A stretch of DNA of 64,000 nucleotides from Burkholderia sp. WP9 (GTDB lineage: Bacteria; Pseudomonadota; Gammaproteobacteria; Burkholderiales; Burkholderiaceae): contig NZ_FNTG01000001.1 of NCBI RefSeq assembly GCF_900104795.1, positions 3,100,001 to 3,164,000 on the forward strand. The letters are read 5' to 3'. Each line of letters starts with the position of its first letter. Within the stretch, counting starts at the first letter, position 1. Positions 10,210 through 20,997 of this stretch are shown piece after piece. The translations under genes and the position numbers were made by a program. The notes under the pieces were generated by a model. That model made no database searches. It worked only from the letters and a program-made list of their open reading frames with translations, and had not been told where the DNA came from.

Positions 10210-10665
10210 ATGAATCGTTTAGCCAAATTTCTTCCCCTCGAGAACGTCGTCGTCGGTCTATCGGTCACCAGCAAGAAGCGTGTGTTCGAGCAAGCGGGCC
10301 TGATCTTCGAGAACCAGAACGGCATCGCCCGTAGCACGGTCACTGACAATCTGTTCGCGCGTGAGCGCCTCGGATCGACTGGCCTCGGTGAAGGCGTGGC
10401 GATTCCGCATGGCCGGATCAAAGGCTTGAAGCAGCCGCTCGCCGCGTTCGTCCGCCTTGCCGAACCCATCCCCTTCGAATCGCCCGACGGTCAGCCGGTC
10501 TCGCTGCTCATCTTCCTGCTCGTGCCGGAACAGGCCACTCAGCAACACCTCGAGATCCTGTCGGAAATCGCCCAGTTGCTATCCGATCGCGAAGCCCGCG
10601 AGCGCCTGCACACGGAAGAAGACCGCGAAACATTGCATCGCCTGCTCACTCAGTGGCAACCTTGA
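10210..10665 (+). CDS. ptsN: PTS IIA-like nitrogen-regulatory protein
   Basis: EIIA-Ntr, the terminal phosphoacceptor of the nitrogen PTS, which regulates K+ transport and other targets. The phosphorylatable histidine lies in GEGVAIPHGRIKGL, near residue 66. It is 151 residues long, as usual. The chosen ATG gives the conserved N-terminus MNRLAKFLPLENVVV. It is followed by hprK and rapZ on the same strand. Confidence 0.95.
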   Translation: MNRLAKFLPLENVVVGLSVTSKKRVFEQAGLIFENQNGIARSTVTDNLFARERLGSTGLGEGVAIPHGRIKGLKQPLAAFVRLAEPIPFESPDGQPVSLLIFLLVPEQATQQHLEILSEIAQLLSDREARERLHTEEDRETLHRLLTQWQP

Positions 10666-10792
10666 TGTATCGGCGGTTATCCGCACGCCGGTTATCCGCC
10701 CGCACACGGATAGAGCCCGGCAAGGCAAGCGGCCCGCGCTAGCGTGGCCTTCGCTTTGCCCGGCAAGCGGCCCACACTGGAGTCACTGACTC

Positions 10793-11761
10793 ATGGATAC
10801 GTCCAGCATCAACGCCCAGAGCATTTTCGACGATAACGCCGCCACGCTGAAGCTCAGCTGGTTGACGGGGCATGAAGGCTGGGAGCGCGGCTTTTCTTCG
10901 GAATCGGTCGCCAATGCCACGTCGAGCGCCGACCTTGTCGGCCACTTGAACCTGATCCACCCGAACCGGATCCAGGTGCTCGGCGACGCCGAAATCGACT
11001 ACTACAAGCGCCAAACCGATGAAGACCGCTCGCGCCACATGGCCGAGCTGATCGCGTTGGAGCCACCGTTTCTGGTGGTGGCGGGCGGCGTCGCGGCGCC
11101 GCCGGAACTGGTGCTGCGCTGCACGCGCTCGTCCACGCCGCTATTCACCACGCCCATGTCCGCCGCCGCGGTAATCGACAGCCTGCGCCTCTACATGTCG
11201 CGCATTCTGGCGCCGCGCGCCACGCTGCATGGCGTGTTTCTCGACATCCTCGGCATGGGCGTGCTGCTCACCGGCGACTCGGGCCTCGGCAAGAGCGAAC
11301 TCGGGCTGGAACTGATCAGCCGCGGCCACGGACTCGTTGCCGACGATGCGGTGGACTTCGTGCGTCTCGGTCCCGACTTCGTTGAAGGGCGTTGCCCGCC
11401 GCTGCTGCAAAACCTGCTCGAAGTGCGCGGCTTGGGCCTGCTCGACATCAAGACCATTTTCGGCGAAACCGCGGTTCGCCGAAAAATGAAGCTCAAGTTG
11501 ATCGTGCAACTGGTCCGCCGTCCTGATGGCGAATTCCAACGCCTGCCGCTGGAGAGCCAGACCGTGGACGTGCTCGGCCTGCCGATCAGCAAAGTCACGA
11601 TTCAGGTGGCAGCCGGCCGAAACCTGGCGGTGCTGGTCGAAGCAGCCGTGCGCAATACGATCCTGCAACTGCGCGGCATCGACACGCTGCGCGACTTCAT
11701 GGATCGCCAGCGCCTGGCGATGCAAGACCCCGACAGCCAGTTTCCCGGCAAACTGATCTGA
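10793..11761 (+). CDS. hprK: HPr kinase/phosphorylase
   Basis: Bifunctional serine kinase/phosphorylase of HPr-like proteins. A P-loop [14 protein letters not shown] lies near residues 158-171, followed by the HprK signature region [15 protein letters not shown]. It is 322 residues long, typical of the HprK found with ptsN in beta- and alphaproteobacteria. It is the second gene of ptsN-hprK-rapZ, about 130 bases after ptsN and 94 bases before rapZ. Confidence 0.95.
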   Translation: MDTSSINAQSIFDDNAATLKLSWLTGHEGWERGFSSESVANATSSADLVGHLNLIHPNRIQVLGDAEIDYYKRQTDEDRSRHMAELIALEPPFLVVAGGVAAPPELVLRCTRSSTPLFTTPMSAAAVIDSLRLYMSRILAPRATLHGVFLDILGMGVLLTGDSGLGKSELGLELISRGHGLVADDAVDFVRLGPDFVEGRCPPLLQNLLEVRGLGLLDIKTIFGETAVRRKMKLKLIVQLVRRPDGEFQRLPLESQTVDVLGLPISKVTIQVAAGRNLAVLVEAAVRNTILQLRGIDTLRDFMDRQRLAMQDPDSQFPGKLI

Positions 11762-11855
11762 GTCCACGAGACCATGCCTTACCGCAGCCAGCGGCAGGTC
11801 GGGTACGCGCATGGGGACCAGATGCTATGATGAAATGTACGGTTTCGACGACTCC

Positions 11856-12749
11856 ATGCGCATAATCCTGATCACCGGTATATCCGGCTCCGGCAAGTCA
11901 GTTGCCCTGAACGCGCTTGAAGACGCAGGCTATTACTGCGTCGACAACCTGCCGCCGCGTTTCCTGCCGCAACTGGCTTCCTATCTCGCCGAGGACGGGC
12001 AAGATCGCCTTGCCGTCGCAATCGACGCGCGTTCTAGCGCCTCGCTCGACGAAATGCCCGCCATGATCCGCGACCTGTCGCGTGCCCACGACGTGCGGGT
12101 GCTGTTCCTGAACGCAAGCACACAATCGCTGATTCAACGCTTCTCTGAAACGCGCCGCCGCCATCCGCTGTCCGGTTCGACCGCGCGCGACGCGGACGTC
12201 GGCCTGCTCACCTCACTCGCCGAAGCGATCGAGCGCGAACGCGAACTCGTGGCGGGCCTGGCCGAGTTCGGCCATCAGATCGACACCAGCAATCTGCGCG
12301 CAAACGTGTTGCGCGCGTGGGTCAAACGCTTTATCGAGCAGAAAGATTCGGGCCTCGTGTTGATGTTCGAGTCGTTCGGCTTCAAGCGCGGCGTGCCGCT
12401 CGACGCGGATTTCGTCTTCGACGTGCGCACCTTGCCGAACCCGTATTACGATCATGAATTGCGGCCGCTCACGGGCCTCGACAAACCCGTAATCGACTTT
12501 CTCGATGCGCTGCCGGTCGTGCATGAAATGATCGACGACATCGAGAAATTCCTCGCCAAATGGCTTCCGCATTTCCGCGACGATAACCGCAGTTATCTGA
12601 CCGTCGCGATCGGTTGCACGGGTGGCCAGCATCGCTCTGTTTTCATTGCCGAGACGCTCGCCGCGCGTCTCGCAGCTTCGGCGAATGTCATTGTGCGGCA
12701 CCGCGATGCGCCGGTCGAAGCCGGCGAATCATCGAAGTTAGTGGCTTAA
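11856..12749 (+). CDS. rapZ: RNase adapter / nucleotide-binding protein RapZ
   Basis: A 297-residue P-loop protein; the E. coli homologue presents the GlmZ small RNA to RNase E and so controls GlmS synthesis. Walker A GISGSGKS is at residues 8-15, and the C-terminal segment [14 protein letters not shown] is the most conserved part of the family. The frame is open 15 codons upstream, but [15 protein letters not shown] is the family start. It sits directly after hprK. Confidence 0.95.
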   Translation: MRIILITGISGSGKSVALNALEDAGYYCVDNLPPRFLPQLASYLAEDGQDRLAVAIDARSSASLDEMPAMIRDLSRAHDVRVLFLNASTQSLIQRFSETRRRHPLSGSTARDADVGLLTSLAEAIERERELVAGLAEFGHQIDTSNLRANVLRAWVKRFIEQKDSGLVLMFESFGFKRGVPLDADFVFDVRTLPNPYYDHELRPLTGLDKPVIDFLDALPVVHEMIDDIEKFLAKWLPHFRDDNRSYLTVAIGCTGGQHRSVFIAETLAARLAASANVIVRHRDAPVEAGESSKLVA

Positions 12750-12788
12750 CCGGCCGCATCGCGCGGCCTCAACTCGAAGCGTTGCGCC

Positions 12789-13424
12789 ATGTCTTCTACT
12801 TCTACTGTGCTTGCCGATGTGCCGCTGTTTCCGCTGCATACGGTGCTGTTTCCCGACGGACTACTGCCGCTGAAGATTTTCGAAGCGCGCTACCTCGACA
12901 TGGCGCGCGACTGTCTGCGGGAAAAAACGCCATTCGGCGTGTGTCTGCTGAAGAGCGGCGCGGAAGTCGCGCGCGAGGAAGAGCCTTCGGTGCCCGAAGC
13001 AATCGGCTGTCTCGCCGAAATCGAGGAATGCGACGTCGAAGCCTTCGGCATGCTGCTGATTCGCGCGCGCGGCACACGGCGTTTTCGCCTGCTGTCGCAT
13101 CGCGTGGAGACAAGCGGCCTGCTGGTCGGCATGGCGGAACCGCTCGGCGAGGACACGCCGCTCGAAGGCAATGAGCAGCTGGCCAAATTCGGCGCATGCG
13201 CTGAGGTGCTCGAACGGATCATCGCGACCATCCGCGAGCGGGATCCGGAAAGCCTGCCGTTTGCGCAGCCATTCAGGCTCGACGATCCGTCATGGGTGTC
13301 GAACCGTCTGGCCGAAGTGCTGCCGATCGCGCTGCGTGCTCGCCAGAAACTGATGGAATTGCAGGATGCCGGAGCGCGCATCGACGTGGTTCATCACTAC
13401 ATGCAGCAACATCAATTGCTCTGA
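12789..13424 (+). CDS. LON peptidase substrate-binding domain protein
   Basis: A 211-residue stand-alone LON N-terminal (LAN) domain without ATPase or protease parts. The start VPLFPLHTVLFPDGLLPLKI and the segment FEARYLDMARDCL are typical. Such single-domain proteins are common in proteobacteria; their role is not established. It lies 39 bases after rapZ and is convergent with mutY. Confidence 0.9.
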   Translation: MSSTSTVLADVPLFPLHTVLFPDGLLPLKIFEARYLDMARDCLREKTPFGVCLLKSGAEVAREEEPSVPEAIGCLAEIEECDVEAFGMLLIRARGTRRFRLLSHRVETSGLLVGMAEPLGEDTPLEGNEQLAKFGACAEVLERIIATIRERDPESLPFAQPFRLDDPSWVSNRLAEVLPIALRARQKLMELQDAGARIDVVHHYMQQHQLL

Positions 13425-13453
13425 AAGCGGCCGCCGTGCTCCTGCCGGCTTGA

Positions 13454-14581
13454 TCAGATCAGCGAGCCCTGCAAGCTGTCCAGCAGTTTGCGCACCGGCG
13501 CGGGCACACCGAACGAATCGAGATCGCTGAGCGCGACCCACGCGGTGTCCGCATCGCCCAACGCAGCCAAGGCGCCCACGCCACGATCCAGTTCCGCGAG
13601 CCGCGGTTCGATATCCAGTTTGAAATGCGTGAACACATGCGTGAGCGGCGCCAGCGGCGAAACCGCACCGTCTCCGCCAAAGGCACGCGCTCGCTCGACG
13701 AGCGAGGTTTCGTCGGCGGCTTCGGGCAGGCTCCACAAGCCGCCCCAGATACCCGAAGGCGGCCGCTTCTCCAGCATCACGGCATTGCCGTCGCGCAGCA
13801 CCAGCATCCATGTGCGGCGCGTCGGCACCGCCTTCTTCGGACGCGCCGTCGGCAATAGGCGCTGACGCCCCGTCACGTTCGCCACACAGTCGGCGGCGAA
13901 CGGGCAACGCAGGCAGTCGGGCTTGCCACGCACACACAAGGTCGCGCCGAGATCCATCAAGCCTTGCGTGTACGCACTGACTTCGGCGTCCGATGCATTC
14001 GACGGCAGCAGCGACTCCGCCAGCGTCCACATCGCGTTCTCGACTTTCTTCTCGCCCGGGAAACCTTCGACGCCGAACACGCGCGCGAGCACGCGCTTGA
14101 CGTTGCCGTCGAGAATCGTCGCACGCGCGCCGAATGCGAACGACGCGATCGCCGCCGCCGTCGAACGGCCAATGCCCGGCAACTCCGCCAGCGCCTCGAC
14201 CGATGCCGGGAACGCGCCGCCATGCTGCTCGACCACGACCTGCGCGCAGCGATGCAGATTGCGGGCACGCGTGTAATAGCCAAGGCCGGCCCACAACGCC
14301 ATGACGTCGTCGGACGGCGCCGCGGCGAGCGCAGCGACAGTTGGGAAACGCGCGAGGAACTTCGCGTAATACGGAATCACCGTCGACACCTGCGTCTGCT
14401 GCAGCATGATTTCCGACAGCCAGATGCGATACGGATCTCGCGTGTTCTGCCACGGCAGATCATGCCGGCCATGCTGACGCTGCCACGCAATCAGGCGCGT
14501 GGAAAAATCGGACATGGCCGGAAAAGCGGGCGCCGCAGGCGCATCGGATGGCGTTGAACGCGGAGTTAAGCGAGAAGGCAT
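13454..14581 (-). CDS. mutY: A/G-specific adenine glycosylase
   Basis: Removes adenine mispaired with 8-oxoguanine. The helix-hairpin-helix region contains ELPGIGRSTAAAI. The [4Fe-4S] cluster cysteines show the exact C-x6-C-x2-C-x5-C spacing in CVRGKPDCLRCPFAADC, and a C-terminal NUDIX-like domain follows. The catalytic WLSEIMLQQTQVSTV region is near the N-terminus. The start is uncertain: ATG at 14581 gives 375 residues with a Pro/Ala-rich leader, while ATG at 14515 begins at MSDFSTRLIAW. It follows mutM by 8 bases, coupling two parts of the oxidised-guanine repair system. Confidence 0.94.
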   Translation of the reverse strand: MPSRLTPRSTPSDAPAAPAFPAMSDFSTRLIAWQRQHGRHDLPWQNTRDPYRIWLSEIMLQQTQVSTVIPYYAKFLARFPTVAALAAAPSDDVMALWAGLGYYTRARNLHRCAQVVVEQHGGAFPASVEALAELPGIGRSTAAAIASFAFGARATILDGNVKRVLARVFGVEGFPGEKKVENAMWTLAESLLPSNASDAEVSAYTQGLMDLGATLCVRGKPDCLRCPFAADCVANVTGRQRLLPTARPKKAVPTRRTWMLVLRDGNAVMLEKRPPSGIWGGLWSLPEAADETSLVERARAFGGDGAVSPLAPLTHVFTHFKLDIEPRLAELDRGVGALAALGDADTAWVALSDLDSFGVPAPVRKLLDSLQGSLI

Positions 14582-14588
14582 TGAAGAG

Positions 14589-15419
14589 TTAGCGCTGGCA
14601 GGTGGGGCAGAAATACGTTGAACGCTGCCCCTGTACGATCTGTTTGATCGGCGTTCTACACACGCGGCATGGCAGTCCCGCCCGATCATAGACGAAATAG
14701 TCGAGCTGAAAGTAACCGCTTTCGCCATTGCTGCCGACGAAATCACGCAGCGTGCTGCCGCCCTTCTCGATCGCGGCGGCGAGCGTCACGCGCACGGCGT
14801 CCGCAAGCAGTTCGTATCGTACGAGCGAGACGCGCCCCGCCGCCGTGGTCGGCCTGATGCCGGCGCGAAACAGGCTCTCCGACGCATAGATATTGCCCAC
14901 GCCCACGACGATTTCCCCGGCCAGCAGCGCCTGTTTCACCGAAACCTTGCGCCCACGCGTGAGCCGGTGCATCAGCGCGCCGGAGAAGGCGGGCGAGAAC
15001 GGCTCGACGCCGAGGCTCGCGAGCAGCGGATGTTCGAGCACGTCGCCGGCTTCGCGCGGATGCCACAGCACCGCGCCGAAGCGCCGCGGATCGCGATAGC
15101 GCAAAATGAACTCGTCGAAGATCCAGTCGATGTGATCGTGTTTCGCCGCGGCCGGCGGATGCGGTACATGGCGCAGCACCCGCAGTGTCCCAGTCATGCC
15201 AAGATGCACAATGAACCAGCCCGCGTCGATCTCGAACAACAGGTACTTGCCGCGCCGCTCGACCTTGCGCACCACGTGGCCGCGCAACGTTTTCGCAAGA
15301 TCGGCCGGAATCGGCCAGCGCAGCGCGGGCGTACGCACATCGACGCGTTCAACCTTGCGCCCGGACACATACGGTTCGATTCCCCGTCGGGTAACCTCAA
15401 CTTCTGGCAACTCTGGCAT
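14589..15419 (-). CDS. mutM: Formamidopyrimidine-DNA glycosylase
   Basis: Bifunctional glycosylase/AP lyase removing 8-oxoguanine. It starts MPELPEVEV, giving the catalytic N-terminal proline after Met removal and the adjacent glutamate. The conserved lysine is in [11 protein letters not shown], and a C-terminal zinc finger has four cysteines (CRVCRTP ... FCPTCQR). It is 276 residues long. The frame is open for hundreds of codons upstream, antisense to the TPR gene; the Fpg signature fixes the start at 15419. It is divergent from the TPR-lolB operon. Confidence 0.96.
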   Translation of the reverse strand: MPELPEVEVTRRGIEPYVSGRKVERVDVRTPALRWPIPADLAKTLRGHVVRKVERRGKYLLFEIDAGWFIVHLGMTGTLRVLRHVPHPPAAAKHDHIDWIFDEFILRYRDPRRFGAVLWHPREAGDVLEHPLLASLGVEPFSPAFSGALMHRLTRGRKVSVKQALLAGEIVVGVGNIYASESLFRAGIRPTTAAGRVSLVRYELLADAVRVTLAAAIEKGGSTLRDFVGSNGESGYFQLDYFVYDRAGLPCRVCRTPIKQIVQGQRSTYFCPTCQR

Positions 15420-15506
15420 GTCTAACTGGTCTGCAACTTGCGTGAGTGGTTGTGCGCGTATTGTAGCGAGCGCGTTACAATCGTCCGAAACATTGAACGG
15501 ATTTCC

Positions 15507-17336
15507 ATGAACTTGTCCTTCGTGAAGCTGTTTTTGAAGCGCCCGGCTAGCGCACTCCGCGTACCGCACGCCGTGTCCGCTCGCCGGATGCTCGGCGCGG
15601 CGGCGCTCGCCGTCTGGGCGCTGGCTGCCGTGCCCGCGCACGCGCAGGACTCGGATGACACCTCGGTCACCCTGCCGGACCCGCTTGGCCCGGCATCGGC
15701 GGAAGACCAGAAGTCCCTGCCTGGTGTGCCATTGACGAGCCAGATCGTATTCCAGGTGCTCGCCGCCGAAGTCGCGCTGCAGCGCGACCAGCCGGCGCCC
15801 GCCTATCAGACCTACCTCGCGCTCGCGCGCGACACGCACGATCCGCGCATGGCGCAACGCGCCACCGAAATCGCGCTGGCCGCGCAAAGCCCGTCGGATG
15901 CTTTGGCCGCCGCGCAATTGTGGCAGCAGTATGCGCCGAACTCGGAACGCGCAGCGCAACTGGACGCGTCGCTGCTCGTGCTGTCCGGCAAGCCTGACGA
16001 CGCGGAGCAGATCCTCGCACGCGAACTCGCCAGGGTGCCCGCCGCCAATCGCGGCAGCGCAATTCTGGCGCTGCAACTGCTGCTCTCGCGCGGCCCGAAC
16101 CGGATCGGCGGCCTGCACGTGCTGCAGGATCTGCTCAAGAACGACATGAACCGGCCGGAAGCGCAACTGGCCATCGCCCGCCAGCAGCTCGTTTCGGACG
16201 ACGCGCCGGGCGCGCGCAAGTCGCTCGAACAGGCGCTTACGCTCAAGCCCGACTATTTGCCGGCCGCGCTGATGCTGTCGCAAATGGGCCCGGAAGAGCG
16301 CAAGGAAGGCATCGCCTCGCTCGAAAAGTACGTGCAGCAAAATCCGAAATCGCATGACGCGCGTCTCGCGCTCGCCCAGATGTATCTGGCAAGTGACCGT
16401 CTGGACGACGCGCAGAAGCAGTTCGAGATCATGCACAAGAACAACGCGAACGACCTCACGCCGCTTATGGCGCTCGCGCTGATCAAGATCCAGCAAAAGA
16501 ATTTCAACGAGGCGCAAACGTACCTCACCCAGTACGCACAGCAAGCCGAGAAAACGCCGGGCGCCGATCCGGGCCAGGCGTACATCTATCTTGCGCAACT
16601 GTCGCTCGAGCAGAAGAACGATGCGGCAGCGGGCGACTGGCTGAACAAGATTTCGCCGTCGAGCCAGCAATTCGTGCCGGCGCAGATCACGCGCGCGCAA
16701 TTGCTCGCCAAGCAGGGCAAGACCGACGACGCGCGCAAGTTGCTAGCCAACCTGCAGGCGCCCGATCCGCGCGACCAGGCACTGATCTTACGCACGGACG
16801 CGGCGATCCTGTTCGACGCAAAGCGCTATCCGGAGGCGGAAACACGCCTGCAGCAAGCCACGGCGCAGTTTCCCGACGACCCTGATCTGACCTACGACTA
16901 CGCGATGTCCGCCGAAAAGACCGGACATTACGACATCATGGAAGCGCAGTTGCGCAAGCTGATCCAGACGCAGCCGGACAATCCGCAAGCGTATAACGCG
17001 CTCGGGTACTCGCTGGCTGATCGCAATCAGCGCCTCGCCGAAGCGGACAAACTGGTCGAGAAGGCATCCTCGCTGGCGCCGAACGACGCGTTCATCATGG
17101 ACAGCGTCGGCTGGGTCAAATACCGGATGGGCGATACGTCGGACGCGATCAAGCTGCTGCGCAAAGCGTACGACATGCAGCCGAACGCCGAAATCGGCGC
17201 GCACCTCGGCGAAGTGTTGTGGAAAACCGGCAATCAGGATCAGGCACGCGCCGCTTTCCGCGACGCGCGCAAGCTCGAACCGGACAACGACACGCTGGTC
17301 AAAACGCTCCAACGTCTTCAGGTGAACGATCTTTGA
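15507..17336 (+). CDS. Secreted tetratricopeptide-repeat protein
   Basis: A 609-residue protein with an N-terminal signal peptide ending near AVPAHAQDS (about residue 46) and many TPR-like helix pairs through the rest, for example [20 protein letters not shown]. It is likely periplasmic or outer-membrane attached. The ATG at 15507 is chosen because it begins the signal peptide. Its stop overlaps the lolB start by one base, suggesting a role linked to envelope assembly; genes of this type commonly precede lolB in Burkholderiales. The exact function is not known. Confidence 0.88.
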   Translation: MNLSFVKLFLKRPASALRVPHAVSARRMLGAAALAVWALAAVPAHAQDSDDTSVTLPDPLGPASAEDQKSLPGVPLTSQIVFQVLAAEVALQRDQPAPAYQTYLALARDTHDPRMAQRATEIALAAQSPSDALAAAQLWQQYAPNSERAAQLDASLLVLSGKPDDAEQILARELARVPAANRGSAILALQLLLSRGPNRIGGLHVLQDLLKNDMNRPEAQLAIARQQLVSDDAPGARKSLEQALTLKPDYLPAALMLSQMGPEERKEGIASLEKYVQQNPKSHDARLALAQMYLASDRLDDAQKQFEIMHKNNANDLTPLMALALIKIQQKNFNEAQTYLTQYAQQAEKTPGADPGQAYIYLAQLSLEQKNDAAAGDWLNKISPSSQQFVPAQITRAQLLAKQGKTDDARKLLANLQAPDPRDQALILRTDAAILFDAKRYPEAETRLQQATAQFPDDPDLTYDYAMSAEKTGHYDIMEAQLRKLIQTQPDNPQAYNALGYSLADRNQRLAEADKLVEKASSLAPNDAFIMDSVGWVKYRMGDTSDAIKLLRKAYDMQPNAEIGAHLGEVLWKTGNQDQARAAFRDARKLEPDNDTLVKTLQRLQVNDL

Positions 17337-17968
17337 TGCGTCTTTCCCGTCTGATTTCCCTTCCCCGGGCGCCGCGTGGCGCGGCGCTCGGACTCGCGGC
17401 GGCAGCGGTTGTCGCATTGTCCGGCTGTGCCTCGGTGAAACCGCAAGGGCCGTCCACGTCGAATGCGGCGACCTCTGTGACCGCGCAGACGAGCCGTGCT
17501 TACCAGGGCCGCTTCGCGGTCCAGTACGACGATCAGAACGGCCAGCAGCGCAATGCCTATGGCAATTTCAGCTGGCAGGAAACCGGCGACACAGTGACCC
17601 TCGAATTGCGCAATCCACTCGGCCAGACGCTGGCAGTGGTGACGTCGTCGCCGGCTTCGGCCACGCTGGAGTTGCCCAATCGCCAGCCGCTCACAGCGGA
17701 TAACGTCTCCACGCTGATGCAGAATGCGCTCGGCTTCGTGTTGCCGGTCGAAGGGCTGCGCTATTGGCTGCAACCGTCGCCCGCGCCCACTTCGCGCGCC
17801 AGGACCGAGAAGGACCCTGATCAACCTTCGCGGCTCAAAGAGATTACTCAGGACGGCTGGACGATCGACTACCTGGCGTACGCCGAAGCACCGGCCACCG
17901 GTGTGAAGCGCGTCAACCTGAGCCGCTCGCAGCCGCCTCTCGACATCAAACTCGTTCTGGATCAGTAA
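17336..17968 (+). CDS. lolB: Outer-membrane lipoprotein LolB
   Basis: Receives lipoproteins from LolA and inserts them in the outer membrane; itself a lipoprotein. It has a signal peptide with lipobox LSGC (cysteine at about residue 30) and a LolB domain with AYQGRFAVQYDD and NFSWQETGDTVTLELRNPLGQT pieces. It is 210 residues long. It overlaps the stop of the TPR gene and precedes ispE by 78 bases. Confidence 0.92.
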   Translation: MRLSRLISLPRAPRGAALGLAAAAVVALSGCASVKPQGPSTSNAATSVTAQTSRAYQGRFAVQYDDQNGQQRNAYGNFSWQETGDTVTLELRNPLGQTLAVVTSSPASATLELPNRQPLTADNVSTLMQNALGFVLPVEGLRYWLQPSPAPTSRARTEKDPDQPSRLKEITQDGWTIDYLAYAEAPATGVKRVNLSRSQPPLDIKLVLDQ

Positions 17969-18046
17969 CCCGCGCCGCTTCACGCACCGTTGCGCGCGCG
18001 ACCTTGCCGCTTCTTCTGCGTCATCCGGCGCATGTAGCCTCAACTC

Positions 18047-18928
18047 ATGATTGAAACGACCGATTCGCTGCGCGATTGCCTCGCGCCAGCGAAACTCAAC
18101 CTCTTCCTGCACATCACCGGCCGCCGGCCGGATGGCTATCACACGCTGCAAACGGTCTTCCAGTTGCTCGACTGGGGCGACACCCTGCACTTCAAGCGAC
18201 GCGACGACGGACTCATCACACGCAGCACCGAGATCGCCGAGGTGCCGCCGGAGCACGACCTGACCGTGCGCGCCGCTACGCTGCTCAAAACGCATACGGG
18301 TTCGCCTGAAGGCGTCGATATCGAAATCGAGAAGCGCCTGCCAATGGGCGCCGGCCTCGGCGGCGGTAGCTCCGACGCGGCGACGACGTTGCTCGCGCTG
18401 AACCGTCTGTGGAAGCTCAACCTGCCGCGTCTCGAATTGCAGGCGCTGGCGTTGAAACTCGGCGCCGATGTGCCATTTTTTGTTTTTGGAAAAAATGCGT
18501 TCGCACAGGGTGTCGGAGAAGCATTGGACGTTGTACAATTGCCGCCGCGCCATTTCCTAGTAGTGACGCCGAGGGTTCATGTTCCGACTGCAGCGATTTT
18601 TTCTGAAAAAGCGTTGACAAGAGATTCAAAACCCCTCACAATTACGGACTTTCCTGCAGAACTTAGCTGCAACACTGAATGGCCAGAAAGCTTTGGCCGG
18701 AATGACATGCAGCAGGTTGTCGTAGGGAAGTACGCGGAAGTAGCGCAAGTGCTGCGATGGTTTGAAAACGTCGCGCCAGCGCGGATGTCTGGATCAGGTG
18801 CAAGTGTCTTTGCAGCGTTCCGTAGTAAAGCTGAAGCAGAAGCGGTGCAAACCAAACTGCCAGGCGAATGGAACAGCGCAGTGGCGGCAAGTCTCGATCA
18901 GCATCCACTCTTTACTTTCGCGTCATAA
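18047..18928 (+). CDS. ispE: 4-diphosphocytidyl-2-C-methyl-D-erythritol kinase
   Basis: GHMP kinase of the MEP isoprenoid pathway. The ATP-binding motif [16 protein letters not shown] is near residues 98-113, the N-terminal motif [20 protein letters not shown] near 12-31, and the C-terminal motif [10 protein letters not shown] is also present. It is 293 residues long. Between about 18470 and 18900 the DNA is visibly less GC-rich than the rest of the gene, but the frame is intact. The order lolB-ispE-tRNA-Gln-prs is typical for Burkholderia. Confidence 0.95.
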   Translation: MIETTDSLRDCLAPAKLNLFLHITGRRPDGYHTLQTVFQLLDWGDTLHFKRRDDGLITRSTEIAEVPPEHDLTVRAATLLKTHTGSPEGVDIEIEKRLPMGAGLGGGSSDAATTLLALNRLWKLNLPRLELQALALKLGADVPFFVFGKNAFAQGVGEALDVVQLPPRHFLVVTPRVHVPTAAIFSEKALTRDSKPLTITDFPAELSCNTEWPESFGRNDMQQVVVGKYAEVAQVLRWFENVAPARMSGSGASVFAAFRSKAEAEAVQTKLPGEWNSAVAASLDQHPLFTFAS

Positions 18929-18980
18929 GTTTTGCATCGTCGAACGAAACTCCACGTTCGGCGGAGCTCAGAGTTAGTGT

Positions 18981-19057
18981 AGGGGAGTCGCCAAGCTGGT
19001 TAAGGCACCGGATTTTGATTCCGGCATGCAAAGGTTCGAATCCTTTCTCCCCTGCCA
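18981..19057 (+). tRNA. tRNA-Gln (anticodon TTG)
   Basis: A 77-nt cloverleaf with acceptor stem AGGGGAG/CTCCCCT and encoded GCCA end. The anticodon stem CCGGA/TCCGG encloses loop TTTTGAT with anticodon TTG (Gln, CAA codons). The T-loop GGTTCGAATCC is standard. It lies between ispE and prs, probably co-transcribed with one of them. Confidence 0.96.
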
Positions 19058-19103
19058 AAATTTCTCGCATTTCCCCTCGCCCCCAGCCTGAAGTAGGTGC
19101 ACG

Positions 19104-20060
19104 ATGAGCAGCCATGACGGCCTGATGGTTTTTACTGGCAACGCAAATCCCGCGCTTGCACAGGAAGTCGTCAAAATTCTCGGTATTCCCCTCGGCAAAG
19201 CAATGGTTAGCCGTTTCTCGGACGGTGAAATCCAGGTCGAGATTCAGGAAAACGTGCGTGGCAAGGATGTCTTTGTCCTGCAGTCCACGTGCGCACCGGC
19301 GAACGACAATCTGATGGAACTGATGATCATGGTCGATGCGCTCAAGCGCGCATCCGCAGGCCGGATTACCGCAGCCATCCCCTACTTCGGTTATGCCCGT
19401 CAAGATCGCCGCCCGCGTTCCGCGCGCGTTGCCATCTCGGCGAAGATCGTGGCGAACATGCTGGAAATCGCCGGCGTCGAGCGGATCATTACGATGGATC
19501 TGCACGCTGACCAGATCCAAGGCTTCTTCGACATTCCGGTCGACAACATCTACGCTACGCCCGTGCTGCTCGGCGATCTGCGCAAGCAGAACTACGAGAA
19601 CCTGCTGGTCGTTTCGCCGGACGTCGGCGGCGTGGTGCGTGCCCGGGCATTGGCCAAGCAACTGAATTGCGATCTCGCGATCATCGACAAACGCCGCCCG
19701 AAGGCGAACGTTGCCGAAGTGATGAACATTATCGGTGAAGTCGAAGGCCGCACCTGCGTGATCATGGACGACATGGTCGATACCGCCGGCACGCTCTGCA
19801 AGGCAGCTCAGGTTCTGAAGGAGCGCGGCGCAAAACAGGTGTTCGCTTACGCGACTCACCCGGTTCTGTCAGGCGGCGCAGGCGAGCGCATCGCTGCTTC
19901 CGCACTCGACGAACTCGTTGTCACGGATACGATCCCGCTCGGCGAAGAAGCCCGTTCGTGCGCCAAGATCCGTTCGTTGACCAGCGCCGGCCTGCTGGCC
20001 GAAACGTTCTCGCGGATTCGCCGCGGCGATTCGGTCATGTCGCTGTTCGCTGAAAGTTAA
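19104..20060 (+). CDS. prs: Ribose-phosphate pyrophosphokinase
   Basis: Makes PRPP from ribose 5-phosphate and ATP, feeding purine, pyrimidine, histidine and tryptophan synthesis. It shows the PRPP-binding motif [13 protein letters not shown], the flexible-loop/ATP segment [14 protein letters not shown], and the metal-binding stretch [14 protein letters not shown]. It is 318 residues long. It is preceded by tRNA-Gln and followed by a terminator-like hairpin and rplY. Confidence 0.97.
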   Translation: MSSHDGLMVFTGNANPALAQEVVKILGIPLGKAMVSRFSDGEIQVEIQENVRGKDVFVLQSTCAPANDNLMELMIMVDALKRASAGRITAAIPYFGYARQDRRPRSARVAISAKIVANMLEIAGVERIITMDLHADQIQGFFDIPVDNIYATPVLLGDLRKQNYENLLVVSPDVGGVVRARALAKQLNCDLAIIDKRRPKANVAEVMNIIGEVEGRTCVIMDDMVDTAGTLCKAAQVLKERGAKQVFAYATHPVLSGGAGERIAASALDELVVTDTIPLGEEARSCAKIRSLTSAGLLAETFSRIRRGDSVMSLFAES

Positions 20061-20151
20061 GTATTTGCGAAGGCGCAGCGCGTCGCTCATGGCGGCACAC
20101 TGCGCTTTCGCGCAATCGGCATGAACGAACGAAGGTTCGTGCCGCAGTTCT

Positions 20152-20188
20152 GGGGCCTCAGCCGTAATGGCTTGCAGGCCCCGTTTTT
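20152..20188 (+). terminator. Terminator-like hairpin between prs and rplY
   Basis: A stem of GGGGCCT (20152-20158) with AGGCCCC (20176-20182) has an inner CAGCC/GGCTTG pairing and is followed by GTTTTT. It probably ends prs transcripts, or acts as a partial terminator before rplY 37 bases downstream. Confidence 0.7.
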
Positions 20189-20224
20189 ACTGCCTGGTCG
20201 CGGGCAGTGCATTGGAGATTCAAC

Positions 20225-20848
20225 ATGAAAGTAGTCGCTTTCGAGCGTTCTTTGCAAGGTACGGGTGCGAGCCGCCGCCTGCGTATCTCGGGCAAGACCC
20301 CGGGCATCGTATATGGCGCTGGTGCTGAAACGCAATTGGTCGAACTGGACCACAACGCGCTGTGGCACGCGCTGAAGAAAGAAGTTTTCCACTCGTCGAT
20401 CCTCGATCTGGAAGTGGCAGGCAAGTCGCAACAGGTTCTGCTGCGCGACGTGCAATACCACCCGTTCCGTCAGCTCGTGCTGCACGTGGACTTCCAACGT
20501 GTCGACGCGAAGAAGAAGCTGCACACCAAGGTGCCGCTGCACTTCATGAACCAGGAATCGAACCCGGCAGTGAAGCTGTCGAGCGCGGTGATCTCGCACG
20601 TCATCAACGAAATCGAAATCGAGTGCCTGCCGTCGGCACTGCCGGAATTCCTCGAAGTTGATCTGGCGACGATCGAAGCAGGTCACTCGGTTCACGCCAA
20701 GGACATCAAGCTGCCGGCAGGTGTGTCGCTGGTTGCTCACGTCGAAGCAGAAAACCCGGTGGTCGCAGCTGCAACGATCCCGGCTGGCGCAATCGCTGAA
20801 GGCGATGCCGCTGCTGCTGAAGGTGAAGGCGAAACGCCGGCTGCTTAA
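20225..20848 (+). CDS. rplY: 50S ribosomal protein L25 (Ctc form)
   Basis: 5S rRNA-binding ribosomal protein with the C-terminal CTC/TL5 extension, 207 residues. The N-terminal [20 protein letters not shown] and [12 protein letters not shown] are typical, and an Ala/Glu-rich tail closes the protein. The ATG at 20225 is chosen over an upstream in-frame ATG at 20207, which precedes the conserved start. It is followed by a strong terminator. Confidence 0.95.
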   Translation: MKVVAFERSLQGTGASRRLRISGKTPGIVYGAGAETQLVELDHNALWHALKKEVFHSSILDLEVAGKSQQVLLRDVQYHPFRQLVLHVDFQRVDAKKKLHTKVPLHFMNQESNPAVKLSSAVISHVINEIEIECLPSALPEFLEVDLATIEAGHSVHAKDIKLPAGVSLVAHVEAENPVVAAATIPAGAIAEGDAAAAEGEGETPAA

Positions 20849-20909
20849 GGGCCACGAGGCACTGAGCAAGTAATCCTCTCGATCCGTTTCAATGAAACGG
20901 TCGATGTGA

Positions 20910-20941
20910 CCCGCCGAGGTTCGCCCCGGCGGGTTTTTTTT
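20910..20941 (+). terminator. Rho-independent terminator after rplY
   Basis: A 7-bp GC stem (CCCGCCG at 20910-20916, CGGCGGG at 20927-20933) is followed by eight T. A second small hairpin, CCGTTTC-AAT-GAAACGG, sits just before it at about 20884-20900. Confidence 0.92.
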
Positions 20942-20997
20942 CGGTTTTTTTCGGCTCGGCTGCGTTCGCCTTCCGAGCCAGATGGACCTACGCAATC

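Noticed and set aside
15420..16700. Long open frame continuing upstream of mutM on the minus strand
   Set aside because: It is antisense to the secreted TPR gene, has Arg/Leu-rich high-GC composition and no family resemblance; the Fpg signature MPELPEVEV fixes the real start at 15419.
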